Origin: RZYP01 sp964386405
GTDB lineage: Bacteria > Bacillota > Negativicutes > Acidaminococcales > Acidaminococcaceae
DNA length: 39,846 nucleotides
NCBI GenBank assembly: GCA_964386405.1
Contig: CAYLRW010000003.1
Span: 1-39,846, forward strand
Direction: 5' to 3'
Below the pieces are notes generated by a model that was not told the origin of the DNA, did no database searches, and saw nothing but the letters and a program-made list of their open reading frames with translations. Position numbers and translations under genes: made by a program. This document shows, piece after piece, positions 1 through 6,689 of the stretch (the first letter of the stretch is position 1; every line of letters begins with the position of its first letter).

Positions 1-1141
1 TCATTGGACCATCAGCACTTAATTCAATTGAAGCTCCTTGAACAAAAGTACCTGCGGCCATTATAATCTCATCTTGATAACCAGGTAATTCAGAAGGTAC
101 AGGTACCACATGAGCATCAACTGGCGAATTTGCTTGTATTGCTCCGCAAAAAGCGCGCAATCTCTCACGAGATTCAAGCCTGATTGCTTGTATTATATCG
201 CTTCTTATTTCATTGCATGATGGCTTCACTTTATATCCCAACTGCTCAAAAACTGCGGCAGAAAATATAGAAGTTTTCACAGCTTGCAGAACTACATGTG
301 GTGCAAGAAATAAACCTTGATAAAAAGCTCTGGCCGTGTCTCCAAGAGTAGCACCCATTTCACCGCCCAGGCCGGGAGCTGTAAGTCTATATGAGGCTAA
401 TTCTACCAAGTCACGTTTTCCAACAATATAACCACCTGTTGGTGCAATTCCACCACCAAGATTCTTTATCAAAGAACCAGCAATTAAATCTGCACCCACT
501 TCAGTTGGCTCGTGTTTCTCAATAAATTCGCCATAACAATTATCGACAAAACAAAGGCAATCAGAGTTAACTGTCTTTACTGCAGAACAAATTTCACCAA
601 TTTCTGCAACAGTCAATGTTTTTCTTACGTCGCTATAACCGCAAGAACGTTGGATAAGAACCATTCGTGTTTTTGGCGTAATTAAACTTTGCAATTCCTT
701 TATAGCAACTTTGCTGCCAGACATAGGTAATTCTTTATAAGTAACACCTATATCAGCCAACGAGCCAGGAGTCTGAACAGGGTATCCGATAATAGTTTGC
801 ATTGTGTCATAAGGAGTTCCGGTAGCTGAAATAATTTCATCACCACGGCGAAGTACGCCTAGCAACGCTACTGCCAATGCATGAGTACCGGAAACAAACT
901 GTGAACGCACCAGCGCAGCTTCAGCATGAAAAATATCAGCGTATATCAGATCAAGCTTTTCTCTTCCTACATCAGAATAAGCATATCCTGTCGTTGGTTT
1001 CAAATAATAGTCGGAAACTTTGTGTTTACGGAAGGCTTTAATAACTTTTCTGGTATTATAAAGTGCTGCCTCTTCATACGGTAAACAATTTTTATTGACT
1101 GCATTTAAAGCATTTAGCTCTATTTCTTCAAAATTTATCAT
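1..1141 (-). CDS. Methionine gamma-lyase family PLP enzyme (aluminium-resistance/YnbB-like), 3' end outside window
   Basis: About 380 codons are present from an ATG at 1141; the C-terminus lies beyond base 1, so the gene is cut by the window edge and not by mutation. I translated it directly: it begins MINFEEIELNALNAVNKN. It carries the features of the Cys/Met-metabolism PLP-enzyme fold, including a Ser-Gly-Thr-His segment (VSGTHALAVAL) after the N-terminal helices, an FVDNCYGEF aspartate region and a candidate Schiff-base lysine in GSLIKNLGGG. The family is often annotated as methionine gamma-lyase or aluminium-resistance protein, but substrate evidence is weak. It lies 60 bases downstream of hflX, the same order as ynbA(hflX)-ynbB in Bacillus subtilis, which supports the assignment. 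An AAAGGTG ribosome binding site precedes the ATG. The exact substrate is unknown. Confidence 0.85.
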   Translation of the reverse strand, partial: MINFEEIELNALNAVNKNCLPYEEAALYNTRKVIKAFRKHKVSDYYLKPTTGYAYSDVGREKLDLIYADIFHAEAALVRSQFVSGTHALAVALLGVLRRGDEIISATGTPYDTMQTIIGYPVQTPGSLADIGVTYKELPMSGSKVAIKELQSLITPKTRMVLIQRSCGYSDVRKTLTVAEIGEICSAVKTVNSDCLCFVDNCYGEFIEKHEPTEVGADLIAGSLIKNLGGGIAPTGGYIVGKRDLVELASYRLTAPGLGGEMGATLGDTARAFYQGLFLAPHVVLQAVKTSIFSAAVFEQLGYKVKPSCNEIRSDIIQAIRLESRERLRAFCGAIQANSPVDAHVVPVPSELPGYQDEIIMAAGTFVQGASIELSADGPM

Positions 1142-1201
1142 CCAGTTCACCTTTAGTCTATGTAATATTTTAGTTTAATCAACAAACTTTTGTTAATGAA
1201 T

Positions 1202-3013
1202 CTACATAAAGTACTTTTTATATTCATTTCGCTGTTCTTCAGATAAGCGAGCTTTGATTCTGATACCATCATCACAATATTGCTGTTCTAATACAGTGCT
1301 GATTTTATGCAATTTCGCTGCTTTGTCCGTATCTGCATATGGTATCAACAATTCAGTTTCAACTGACTTTAGACTTAGATTATCAACGATCAAATTAAGA
1401 AGGTCGTGCATTCCAATTCCTCTTTTAGCAGAAATCAAAACGCTATTTTCCTCACCCTTAATTTTTTCCAATAATCCACTCTCTGAATCAACTTTATCAA
1501 TTTTATTATAAACTGTTATTATTTCTTTATCAGAGGCACCTATTTCTTTTAATACTTCGTACACCGCATCAATTTGCTTTTTGTATGTTGAATGACTTAT
1601 ATCTACTACATGCAACAATAAGTCGGCCTCAGCAACTTCTTCCAAAGTAGATTTAAACGCACTTACCAATTGATGAGGTAAACGTTGGATAAATCCAACA
1701 GTATCAGTTAAAATGGCCTCTTGCTTATCTGGCAATGATAAATGACGAGTCGTAGGATCCAAAGTAGCAAACAGTTGGTCCTGTGCATAAATATCGGAAG
1801 CAGTCAACGTATTTAATAGAGTTGATTTACCTGAATTAGTGTAACCAACCAAAGCTATCGTAGCAATCTGATTTTTTTTACGACCAGTACGATGAAGCGT
1901 CCGCACCGATTTAACTTTTTCTATGCTTTCTTTAATGAAAGTGATACGGTCTCTTATGCGACGACGATCAATCTCAAGCTTAGTCTCGCCAGGACCTCTT
2001 GTACCAATTCCACCGCCCAGACGGGACAATACAAGACCCTTTCCAGAAAGTCTCGGGAGAGTATACTGTAGTTGAGCTAATTCAACTTGTAATTTACCTT
2101 CATTGGAACGAGCCCTTTGTGCAAAAATATCCAAGATCAATCCCGTGCGATCAATAACACGAACTCCCATCACAAGCTCTATGTTTCTCTGCTGTGCTGG
2201 CGAAAGTTCATCGTCAAAGATACATAAATCAACATCTTCTTGCCGTACAAAGAGAGCTAATTCTTCAACTTTACCTTTGCCAATAAAAAACGCCGGATCA
2301 GGTTTTTGTCTTTTTTGAGAGAATGTGCTTACAACAGTAGCCCCTGCCGTATCCGCAAGCTGCTTTAACTCTTCCAATGATTCTTCTGTAGACCATGACT
2401 GCCTAGGTCCGCCTGAATCGACAGCAACCAAAATAGCTTTTTCTGGATTTTCAGCCGATTTTGATCCTGCAGTCTGTTTCTGCATTATCTTTTCTATAGT
2501 AACAACCATATTGGCAAAATTAATTTCTTCCGCTTCAAGTAAAGAAAATGGCCCATGTTCCTGGCAGATATATTCTTCATGTTCGTCAATACCAGCAATC
2601 AAAGCAAATGAAAAACTCGATTTTGCAAAATCAGGTCCAATTACGCCTATTGCAGCCATTGCATCATACTTACCATTTTTGAGAGCAGAATAATCTACGC
2701 CACTTAATGCCGAGTTTCCGTTCAAATGTGTATGAATACAACGTACACCACTTAGCCTTATTGCCCCTCTTCGGCCTTTAAATTGCGGTAATTCGACACT
2801 TTCCTGGTGCCCTAGTGAAATATCTGTTATCTGGCCACTTCTCGTGACATAGATTGAAATTTCGCGTTTTATTTTTTCGGATATTTTAGCTAATTCTGCA
2901 GCGAGTTCCTCAGTTATGATTTGATCCTGTGGAACCTTAATTTCGTAAAGTTTTTCTATTTCTTCCAAAACAGTATCCTTGATACCCTTTTTGTTGCCAC
3001 TAATTTCCGACAT
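1202..3013 (-). CDS. hflX: GTPase HflX with long N-terminal extension
   Basis: HflX is a ribosome-associated GTPase that binds the 50S subunit and splits or rescues stalled ribosomes. The HflX N-terminal domain (about residues 190-370, with the FFIGKGKVEEL motif) is followed by the glycine-rich GGGIGTRGPGETKLE segment. The G domain follows, with Walker A GYTNSGKST, switch DTVGFIQRLPHQL and NKID. At 603 aa the protein is much longer than the roughly 420 aa of B. subtilis HflX. The extra N-terminal 180 residues contain HTH at 94-96, S104 and D107, spaced like a JAMM/MPN metal site (see findings). I start it at the ATG at 3013 because AAGGTG lies six bases before it; a TTG seven codons upstream has no good site. 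It has its own promoter and is followed by the PLP-enzyme gene. Confidence 0.95.
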   Translation of the reverse strand: MSEISGNKKGIKDTVLEEIEKLYEIKVPQDQIITEELAAELAKISEKIKREISIYVTRSGQITDISLGHQESVELPQFKGRRGAIRLSGVRCIHTHLNGNSALSGVDYSALKNGKYDAMAAIGVIGPDFAKSSFSFALIAGIDEHEEYICQEHGPFSLLEAEEINFANMVVTIEKIMQKQTAGSKSAENPEKAILVAVDSGGPRQSWSTEESLEELKQLADTAGATVVSTFSQKRQKPDPAFFIGKGKVEELALFVRQEDVDLCIFDDELSPAQQRNIELVMGVRVIDRTGLILDIFAQRARSNEGKLQVELAQLQYTLPRLSGKGLVLSRLGGGIGTRGPGETKLEIDRRRIRDRITFIKESIEKVKSVRTLHRTGRKKNQIATIALVGYTNSGKSTLLNTLTASDIYAQDQLFATLDPTTRHLSLPDKQEAILTDTVGFIQRLPHQLVSAFKSTLEEVAEADLLLHVVDISHSTYKKQIDAVYEVLKEIGASDKEIITVYNKIDKVDSESGLLEKIKGEENSVLISAKRGIGMHDLLNLIVDNLSLKSVETELLIPYADTDKAAKLHKISTVLEQQYCDDGIRIKARLSEEQRNEYKKYFM

Positions 3014-3059
3014 ATTTTTCACCTTCTTTGCCAAAAACTAAATTAACCATTACTTATAA

Positions 3060-3086
3060 ATTATACCATAAGATAAATTAAACCAA
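3060..3086 (-). promoter_or_regulatory. Candidate sigma-A promoter for hflX
   Basis: On the minus strand TTGGTT (3081-3086) and a perfect TATAAT (3060-3065) are separated by 15 bases. A TGG just upstream of the -10 makes it an extended -10 promoter, which would compensate for the short spacer. It sits between the rpsO terminator and hflX. Confidence 0.6.
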
Positions 3087-3106
3087 ATAAATATAAAAAC
3101 AGACAT

Positions 3107-3136
3107 AAAAAAATGCCGCATATTCTGCGGCATTTT
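3107..3136 (-). terminator. Rho-independent terminator of rpsO
   Basis: On the minus strand an 11-bp perfect stem (AAAATGCCGCA paired with TGCGGCATTTT, 5-base loop) runs into a seven-T tract. It lies just after the rpsO stop codon and separates rpsO from hflX. Confidence 0.9.
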
Positions 3137-3149
3137 CATATTCTTACAA

Positions 3150-3416
3150 TTATTTTCTGATATTAAGCTTGGAGATGATTGAACGATAACGCTCGATATC
3201 TTTAGCCATCAAATAATTCAAAAGGCCACGACGTTGACCAACCATTTTTAAAAGACCACGACGGGAATGATGATCTTTCTTGTGCTCTTTTAAATGTTCA
3301 GTTAAATAAGTAATACGCTCAGTCAAAATAGCGATTTGTACTTCTGGTGAACCAGTATCACCTTCGTGTACGCGGTAAGTTTCAATAAGTTCTTGCTTTC
3401 TTTCAGGTGTCAACAT
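3150..3416 (-). CDS. rpsO: 30S ribosomal protein S15
   Basis: S15 binds the central domain of 16S rRNA early in 30S assembly. The 88-aa product MLTPERKQELI...LNIRK has the full family length and the S15 signature (HEGDTGSPEVQIA near the N-terminus, then HxxDHHSRRGLL). The start is the ATG at 3416, preceded by GGAGGAATTTTATT; the open frame continues upstream only as non-conserved leader sequence. The gene sits downstream of ribF, as in many bacteria, but has its own promoter and terminator, so it is probably also a single-gene transcript. Confidence 0.98.
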   Translation of the reverse strand: MLTPERKQELIETYRVHEGDTGSPEVQIAILTERITYLTEHLKEHKKDHHSRRGLLKMVGQRRGLLNYLMAKDIERYRSIISKLNIRK

Positions 3417-3502
3417 AATAAAATTCCTCCAATTATTCTTTAATCGCCCAAGCATTAGAAAGCGTCGGAGTGTCGCATCTCCAAGCAAGGGTCTTTTAAC
3501 GC
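3417..3502 (-). promoter_or_regulatory. rpsO 5' leader, possible S15 autoregulatory structure
   Basis: About 86 transcribed bases separate the predicted start point from rpsO. They can form an AGCGT/ACGCT helix enclosing a GGAG/CTCC hairpin, a multi-helix shape such as S15 recognises in other bacteria. Autoregulation by S15 is known in several phyla through unrelated structures. Here it is only an inference from base pairing. Confidence 0.3.
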
Positions 3503-3508
3503 TTGTTA

Positions 3509-3537
3509 AGTATAGCATAACGTCACATAAATTACAA
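3509..3537 (-). promoter_or_regulatory. Sigma-A promoter for rpsO
   Basis: On the minus strand TTGTAA (3532-3537), a 17-base spacer and TATACT (3509-3514) with an upstream TGC extended -10 form a near-consensus promoter. The -35 box abuts the ribF stop codon. Confidence 0.75.
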
Positions 3538-4473
3538 CTACTTTTCTTTTTTACTAAAATACGCAGAAATTATCTTTTGGTCATTTTGCATTTGCTCAGT
3601 TAATGCAGACGGGGAATTAAACTTATGTTCTCCTCTAATATAATGTACTAACTTAACGATGATTTCTTTACCATATATATCATCTGCAAAATTAAAAATA
3701 TTAATCTCTAAACGTTTTTTTTCAACATCACCAAATGTAGGACTATAACCAATATTTGCCATTCCAAAATGTTCAATGCCAGCTATCAATACTTTTGCTG
3801 CATAAACACCTTTGGCAGGAACAATTAAATCAGGATCAGAAAACTCAATATTAGCAGTAGGAAAGCCAAGACAGCCGCCACGGTTCGCCCCGGAAACAAC
3901 AGTACCGGAGATTGTATAAGCGCGGCCAAGCATTTCATTTGCCAAGGTTATTTCGCCCTTCTTAATTAATTCACGTATTTTAGAACTGCTAACTACCGTT
4001 CCTTTAATTTCTATTAATTTGCGGACAATAACATCAAATCCATCCTTTTGTCCAGATTTTATTAATGTCCGTGTATTACCCTGACCATGAAAGCCATAAC
4101 TATAGTTTTCACCAACTACTAAGCATTTAAAAGAAAAAACGCTTAATTTTTCTAGGAATTCATCGGGTGAAAGATGTGAAAAATAATTAGTAAATGGAAT
4201 ATTTACCAAAATATCAACACCAAGCTTAGCGAACAAATTTTCTTTTTCTTTATTTGAAATTAATTTAGCCGGCACGGCTTCCGGACTAATCTCGGAAAGC
4301 GGATGATTGCTGAACGTAAAAGCTAATAATTTATAATTATGTATATCAGCATATTCACGAGCAGCTTGTATTACATCACAATGACCAAGATGAAGACCGT
4401 CGAAAGTGCCGAGTGCTATAACACTGGGCCCATGTTCTATTTGTGGCCCGCAAAATTCATTAATTATTTCCAT
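3538..4473 (-). CDS. ribF: Bifunctional riboflavin kinase / FAD synthetase
   Basis: RibF phosphorylates riboflavin to FMN and adenylates FMN to FAD in the cytoplasm. The N-terminal nucleotidyltransferase half has GTFDGLHLGH (HxGH-type motif, near residue 22) and VSSSKIRELI. The C-terminal riboflavin kinase half has GCLGFPTANIEF and the GVYAAKV strand. The length of 311 aa is normal. I start at the ATG at 4473, because GAGG lies eight bases before it; an in-frame codon two residues upstream is not supported. It follows truB by ten bases, as in the conserved nusA-infB-truB-ribF-rpsO arrangement. Confidence 0.97.
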   Translation of the reverse strand: MEIINEFCGPQIEHGPSVIALGTFDGLHLGHCDVIQAAREYADIHNYKLLAFTFSNHPLSEISPEAVPAKLISNKEKENLFAKLGVDILVNIPFTNYFSHLSPDEFLEKLSVFSFKCLVVGENYSYGFHGQGNTRTLIKSGQKDGFDVIVRKLIEIKGTVVSSSKIRELIKKGEITLANEMLGRAYTISGTVVSGANRGGCLGFPTANIEFSDPDLIVPAKGVYAAKVLIAGIEHFGMANIGYSPTFGDVEKKRLEINIFNFADDIYGKEIIVKLVHYIRGEHKFNSPSALTEQMQNDQKIISAYFSKKEK

Positions 4474-4483
4474 TAGCAAAACC

Positions 4484-5359
4484 TCATAATATCTGTGTAA
4501 AAGGATAAATTACTTTATCAGCTTTTACCATTCCATTATTAGCAGTACCTATACCAATAAAGCTACCAGCCAGTGTTTTTAAGCGATATTTTCCTTCTGT
4601 TACACCAGAAATTGAAGTTACTACTCCTTGTGAAATTCTTAAAGCTTGCTTATCAGTAAGCTTTAATTCGGGGAAATGTTCAACCGCAAACTCAACAGGC
4701 AAAATATGTTCAATAGGTGATTCTGCGATTTCTTCCAACGTTTTAGCTTCACTTACAGTAAACTTACCTGACCTGGTTCTGAGCAAAAAGCTTACAGTAC
4801 CGCACATTCCTAAAGCTGCAGCAATATCTTCGCAAAGCGTTCTTATAAAAGTACCCTTTGAACATTCTACATCTAAAACCAAATAGTCGTCTTCCTGATA
4901 AACAATATCAAGTTTGTAAATAGCTATCGGTCTTGGCTCTCGTTCTATTGTGAGGCCTGCTCTCGCCAACTGATAAAGCTTCTTTCCATCGTGGCGGACG
5001 GCTGAATACATTGGAGGAATTTGCATTAAAGAACCTGTAAATTTGCTGAGGACAGTTTCTAATTCTTTACTGCTGGGTCTATAGACAGTTGAAGTTTCAA
5101 TAGCATTACCGCTGTCATCTGCGGTATCAGTCTTAATACCAAATCGCAACTCTACTCTATAAGATTTAGTTTCTTCACCTGAATATTCTAATAAGCGTGT
5201 TGCCGAGCCAATGAATACTGGTAATACACCAGCAGCGTCAGGGTCAAGAGTTCCTGTATGTCCAATTTTTTTTGTTTGAAGAACTCGGCGCAAGTAACCT
5301 ATTACATCATGTGAAGTCATACCAGGAGGCTTAAGTACATTTAATATGCCATCAACCAT
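4484..5359 (-). CDS. truB: tRNA pseudouridine(55) synthase
   Basis: TruB makes pseudouridine 55 in the T-loop of tRNAs and acts as a tRNA chaperone. The sequence starts MVDGILNVLKPPGMTSHDV and carries the catalytic-aspartate motif GHTGTLDPDAAGVLPV, the YRVELRFGIKTDTADDSG strand pair and the CSKGTFIRTL motif. The C-terminal PUA-like part has the usual KLTDKQALRISQG segment. The length of 291 aa is typical. The ATG at 5359 overlaps the nrnA stop by eight bases, so translation is probably coupled; no strong separate ribosome binding site is visible. Confidence 0.97.
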   Translation of the reverse strand: MVDGILNVLKPPGMTSHDVIGYLRRVLQTKKIGHTGTLDPDAAGVLPVFIGSATRLLEYSGEETKSYRVELRFGIKTDTADDSGNAIETSTVYRPSSKELETVLSKFTGSLMQIPPMYSAVRHDGKKLYQLARAGLTIEREPRPIAIYKLDIVYQEDDYLVLDVECSKGTFIRTLCEDIAAALGMCGTVSFLLRTRSGKFTVSEAKTLEEIAESPIEHILPVEFAVEHFPELKLTDKQALRISQGVVTSISGVTEGKYRLKTLAGSFIGIGTANNGMVKADKVIYPFTQIL

Positions 5360-6314
5360 TGCAATTGCCCATTTCATCAGCAATAGCAGTTAACATAATC
5401 TCTTTTGCTTCCGTCATATTTTTATAAATCGTACAACCAGCAGCTCTCTTATGACCACCGCCACCAAAACTCAAAGCCACCTTGCTTACATCAAGGCATC
5501 GGGAACGCATACTAACCCGCGTAACATTCTTTTCCACACCTTTAAACATCATTGCAACTTCTACACCATAAATATACCGCGGATATTGTACAAAACTGTC
5601 CGTTGCAATATCAGGATTATATATTTCATGATTGATTTCAATCGTTGCAATTTTACCGCTGCACTCAAAAGCCAGCGTTTCTAAAACTTTAGAAAGTAGT
5701 TTGATGTCTTCGCGTGATTTCATTTCCAAAAAATCAGATACTACATCAGGTTCAACACCAATCGCTATTAATTCGGCAGCGCAATTCATGCAGTGTGGAG
5801 TTGTATTCGAATATTTAAAATAGCCACAGTCGGTTACAATAGCTACATAAAGGCAAAATGCCATTTGCAGATCAATTGTAATGTTTAATTCTTTAAACAG
5901 CATAAAAATAACTTCACCTGTAGCAGCAGCATCAACATCAAGATATAAATAGTCTGCAAAACCCGTATTCGAAACATGATGGTCAATGTTTAGCATCGGA
6001 GCCTTTACACAGGTTGCTGCTACACCAATGCGATCTAATGAGCTTGCATCGTTGATTACCAACAAATCAGCATTAATTACATCACCGTGTTTAAAACGAA
6101 CAAATTGTTCGATGCCTGGCATAAAATTATAGTATGAAGAAATTTCGTCATCGATAGAAATAACTACATTTTTACCTTTTCTTTTCAGGCCTGCGGCTAA
6201 AGCAAGCGTAGAACCAAGGGCATCTCCATCCGGATTGATATGACTAACAATAACAATGTCTTTGGCATCTTCAAATAAAGCCGCAACTTCAGGCATAGTT
6301 AATTTTTTACTCAT
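5352..6314 (-). CDS. nrnA: DHH/DHHA1 phosphoesterase, NrnA-type oligoribonuclease / pAp phosphatase
   Basis: NrnA degrades 2-5-nt RNA fragments and dephosphorylates pAp, replacing E. coli Orn and CysQ in many Bacillota. Visible DHH-domain metal ligands are H25, D29 and D31 (SHINPDGDALGS), D89 (VINDA) and DHH at 111-113. The DHHA1 substrate-binding motif GGGGHKRAAG lies near residues 285-294. The length of 320 aa is usual. It overlaps the 3' end of rbfA and the 5' end of truB by eight bases each, indicating coupled translation. Other DHH functions are possible, but the gene order rbfA-nrnA-truB is the common one for this enzyme. Confidence 0.93.
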   Translation of the reverse strand: MSKKLTMPEVAALFEDAKDIVIVSHINPDGDALGSTLALAAGLKRKGKNVVISIDDEISSYYNFMPGIEQFVRFKHGDVINADLLVINDASSLDRIGVAATCVKAPMLNIDHHVSNTGFADYLYLDVDAAATGEVIFMLFKELNITIDLQMAFCLYVAIVTDCGYFKYSNTTPHCMNCAAELIAIGVEPDVVSDFLEMKSREDIKLLSKVLETLAFECSGKIATIEINHEIYNPDIATDSFVQYPRYIYGVEVAMMFKGVEKNVTRVSMRSRCLDVSKVALSFGGGGHKRAAGCTIYKNMTEAKEIMLTAIADEMGNCNG

Positions 6315-6669
6315 TTTCTATCTTCTCGTCCTTCTTTATTTTTTCCAGAAGACTCTGAATGTGAGAACTATATTCAAGAGAATTATCTTTGCAAAAAATT
6401 AAAGAAGGCGCAACTCGCAGACGAATCCTTTTTGCAATCTCGGTACGAATAAAGCCTATTGCTTTATTAAGAGCAGCCCAAACATCTTTTTTTGTCTCTT
6501 CGGGGCCGTAGAGACTGACATAGATTTTTGCAAAACTCAAATCATCAGTTAATTCAACGGCCGTTATAGAAACAAATTGGATTCGAGGATCCTTTATATC
6601 ATTTAAAACAATCTTGCTTATTTCTTGTTTGATTGCTTCCTGCAATTTTTCAACGCGGAGTCTAGCCAT
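6307..6669 (-). CDS. rbfA: 30S ribosome-binding factor RbfA
   Basis: RbfA is a small KH-fold protein that binds immature 30S subunits and assists maturation of the 16S rRNA 5' end; it matters most in the cold. The 120-aa sequence has the family N-terminus (RVEKLQEAIKQEISKIV), the central DPRIQFVSITAVELTDDLSFAKIYVS core and the RIAPxLxF-like segment RLRVAPSLIFCKD. A clear AGGTGATATT precedes the ATG. It lies 20 bases after infB, its standard partner. Confidence 0.97.
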   Translation of the reverse strand: MARLRVEKLQEAIKQEISKIVLNDIKDPRIQFVSITAVELTDDLSFAKIYVSLYGPEETKKDVWAALNKAIGFIRTEIAKRIRLRVAPSLIFCKDNSLEYSSHIQSLLEKIKKDEKIENE

Positions 6670-6689
6670 AATATCACCTCAAAGCGCAA

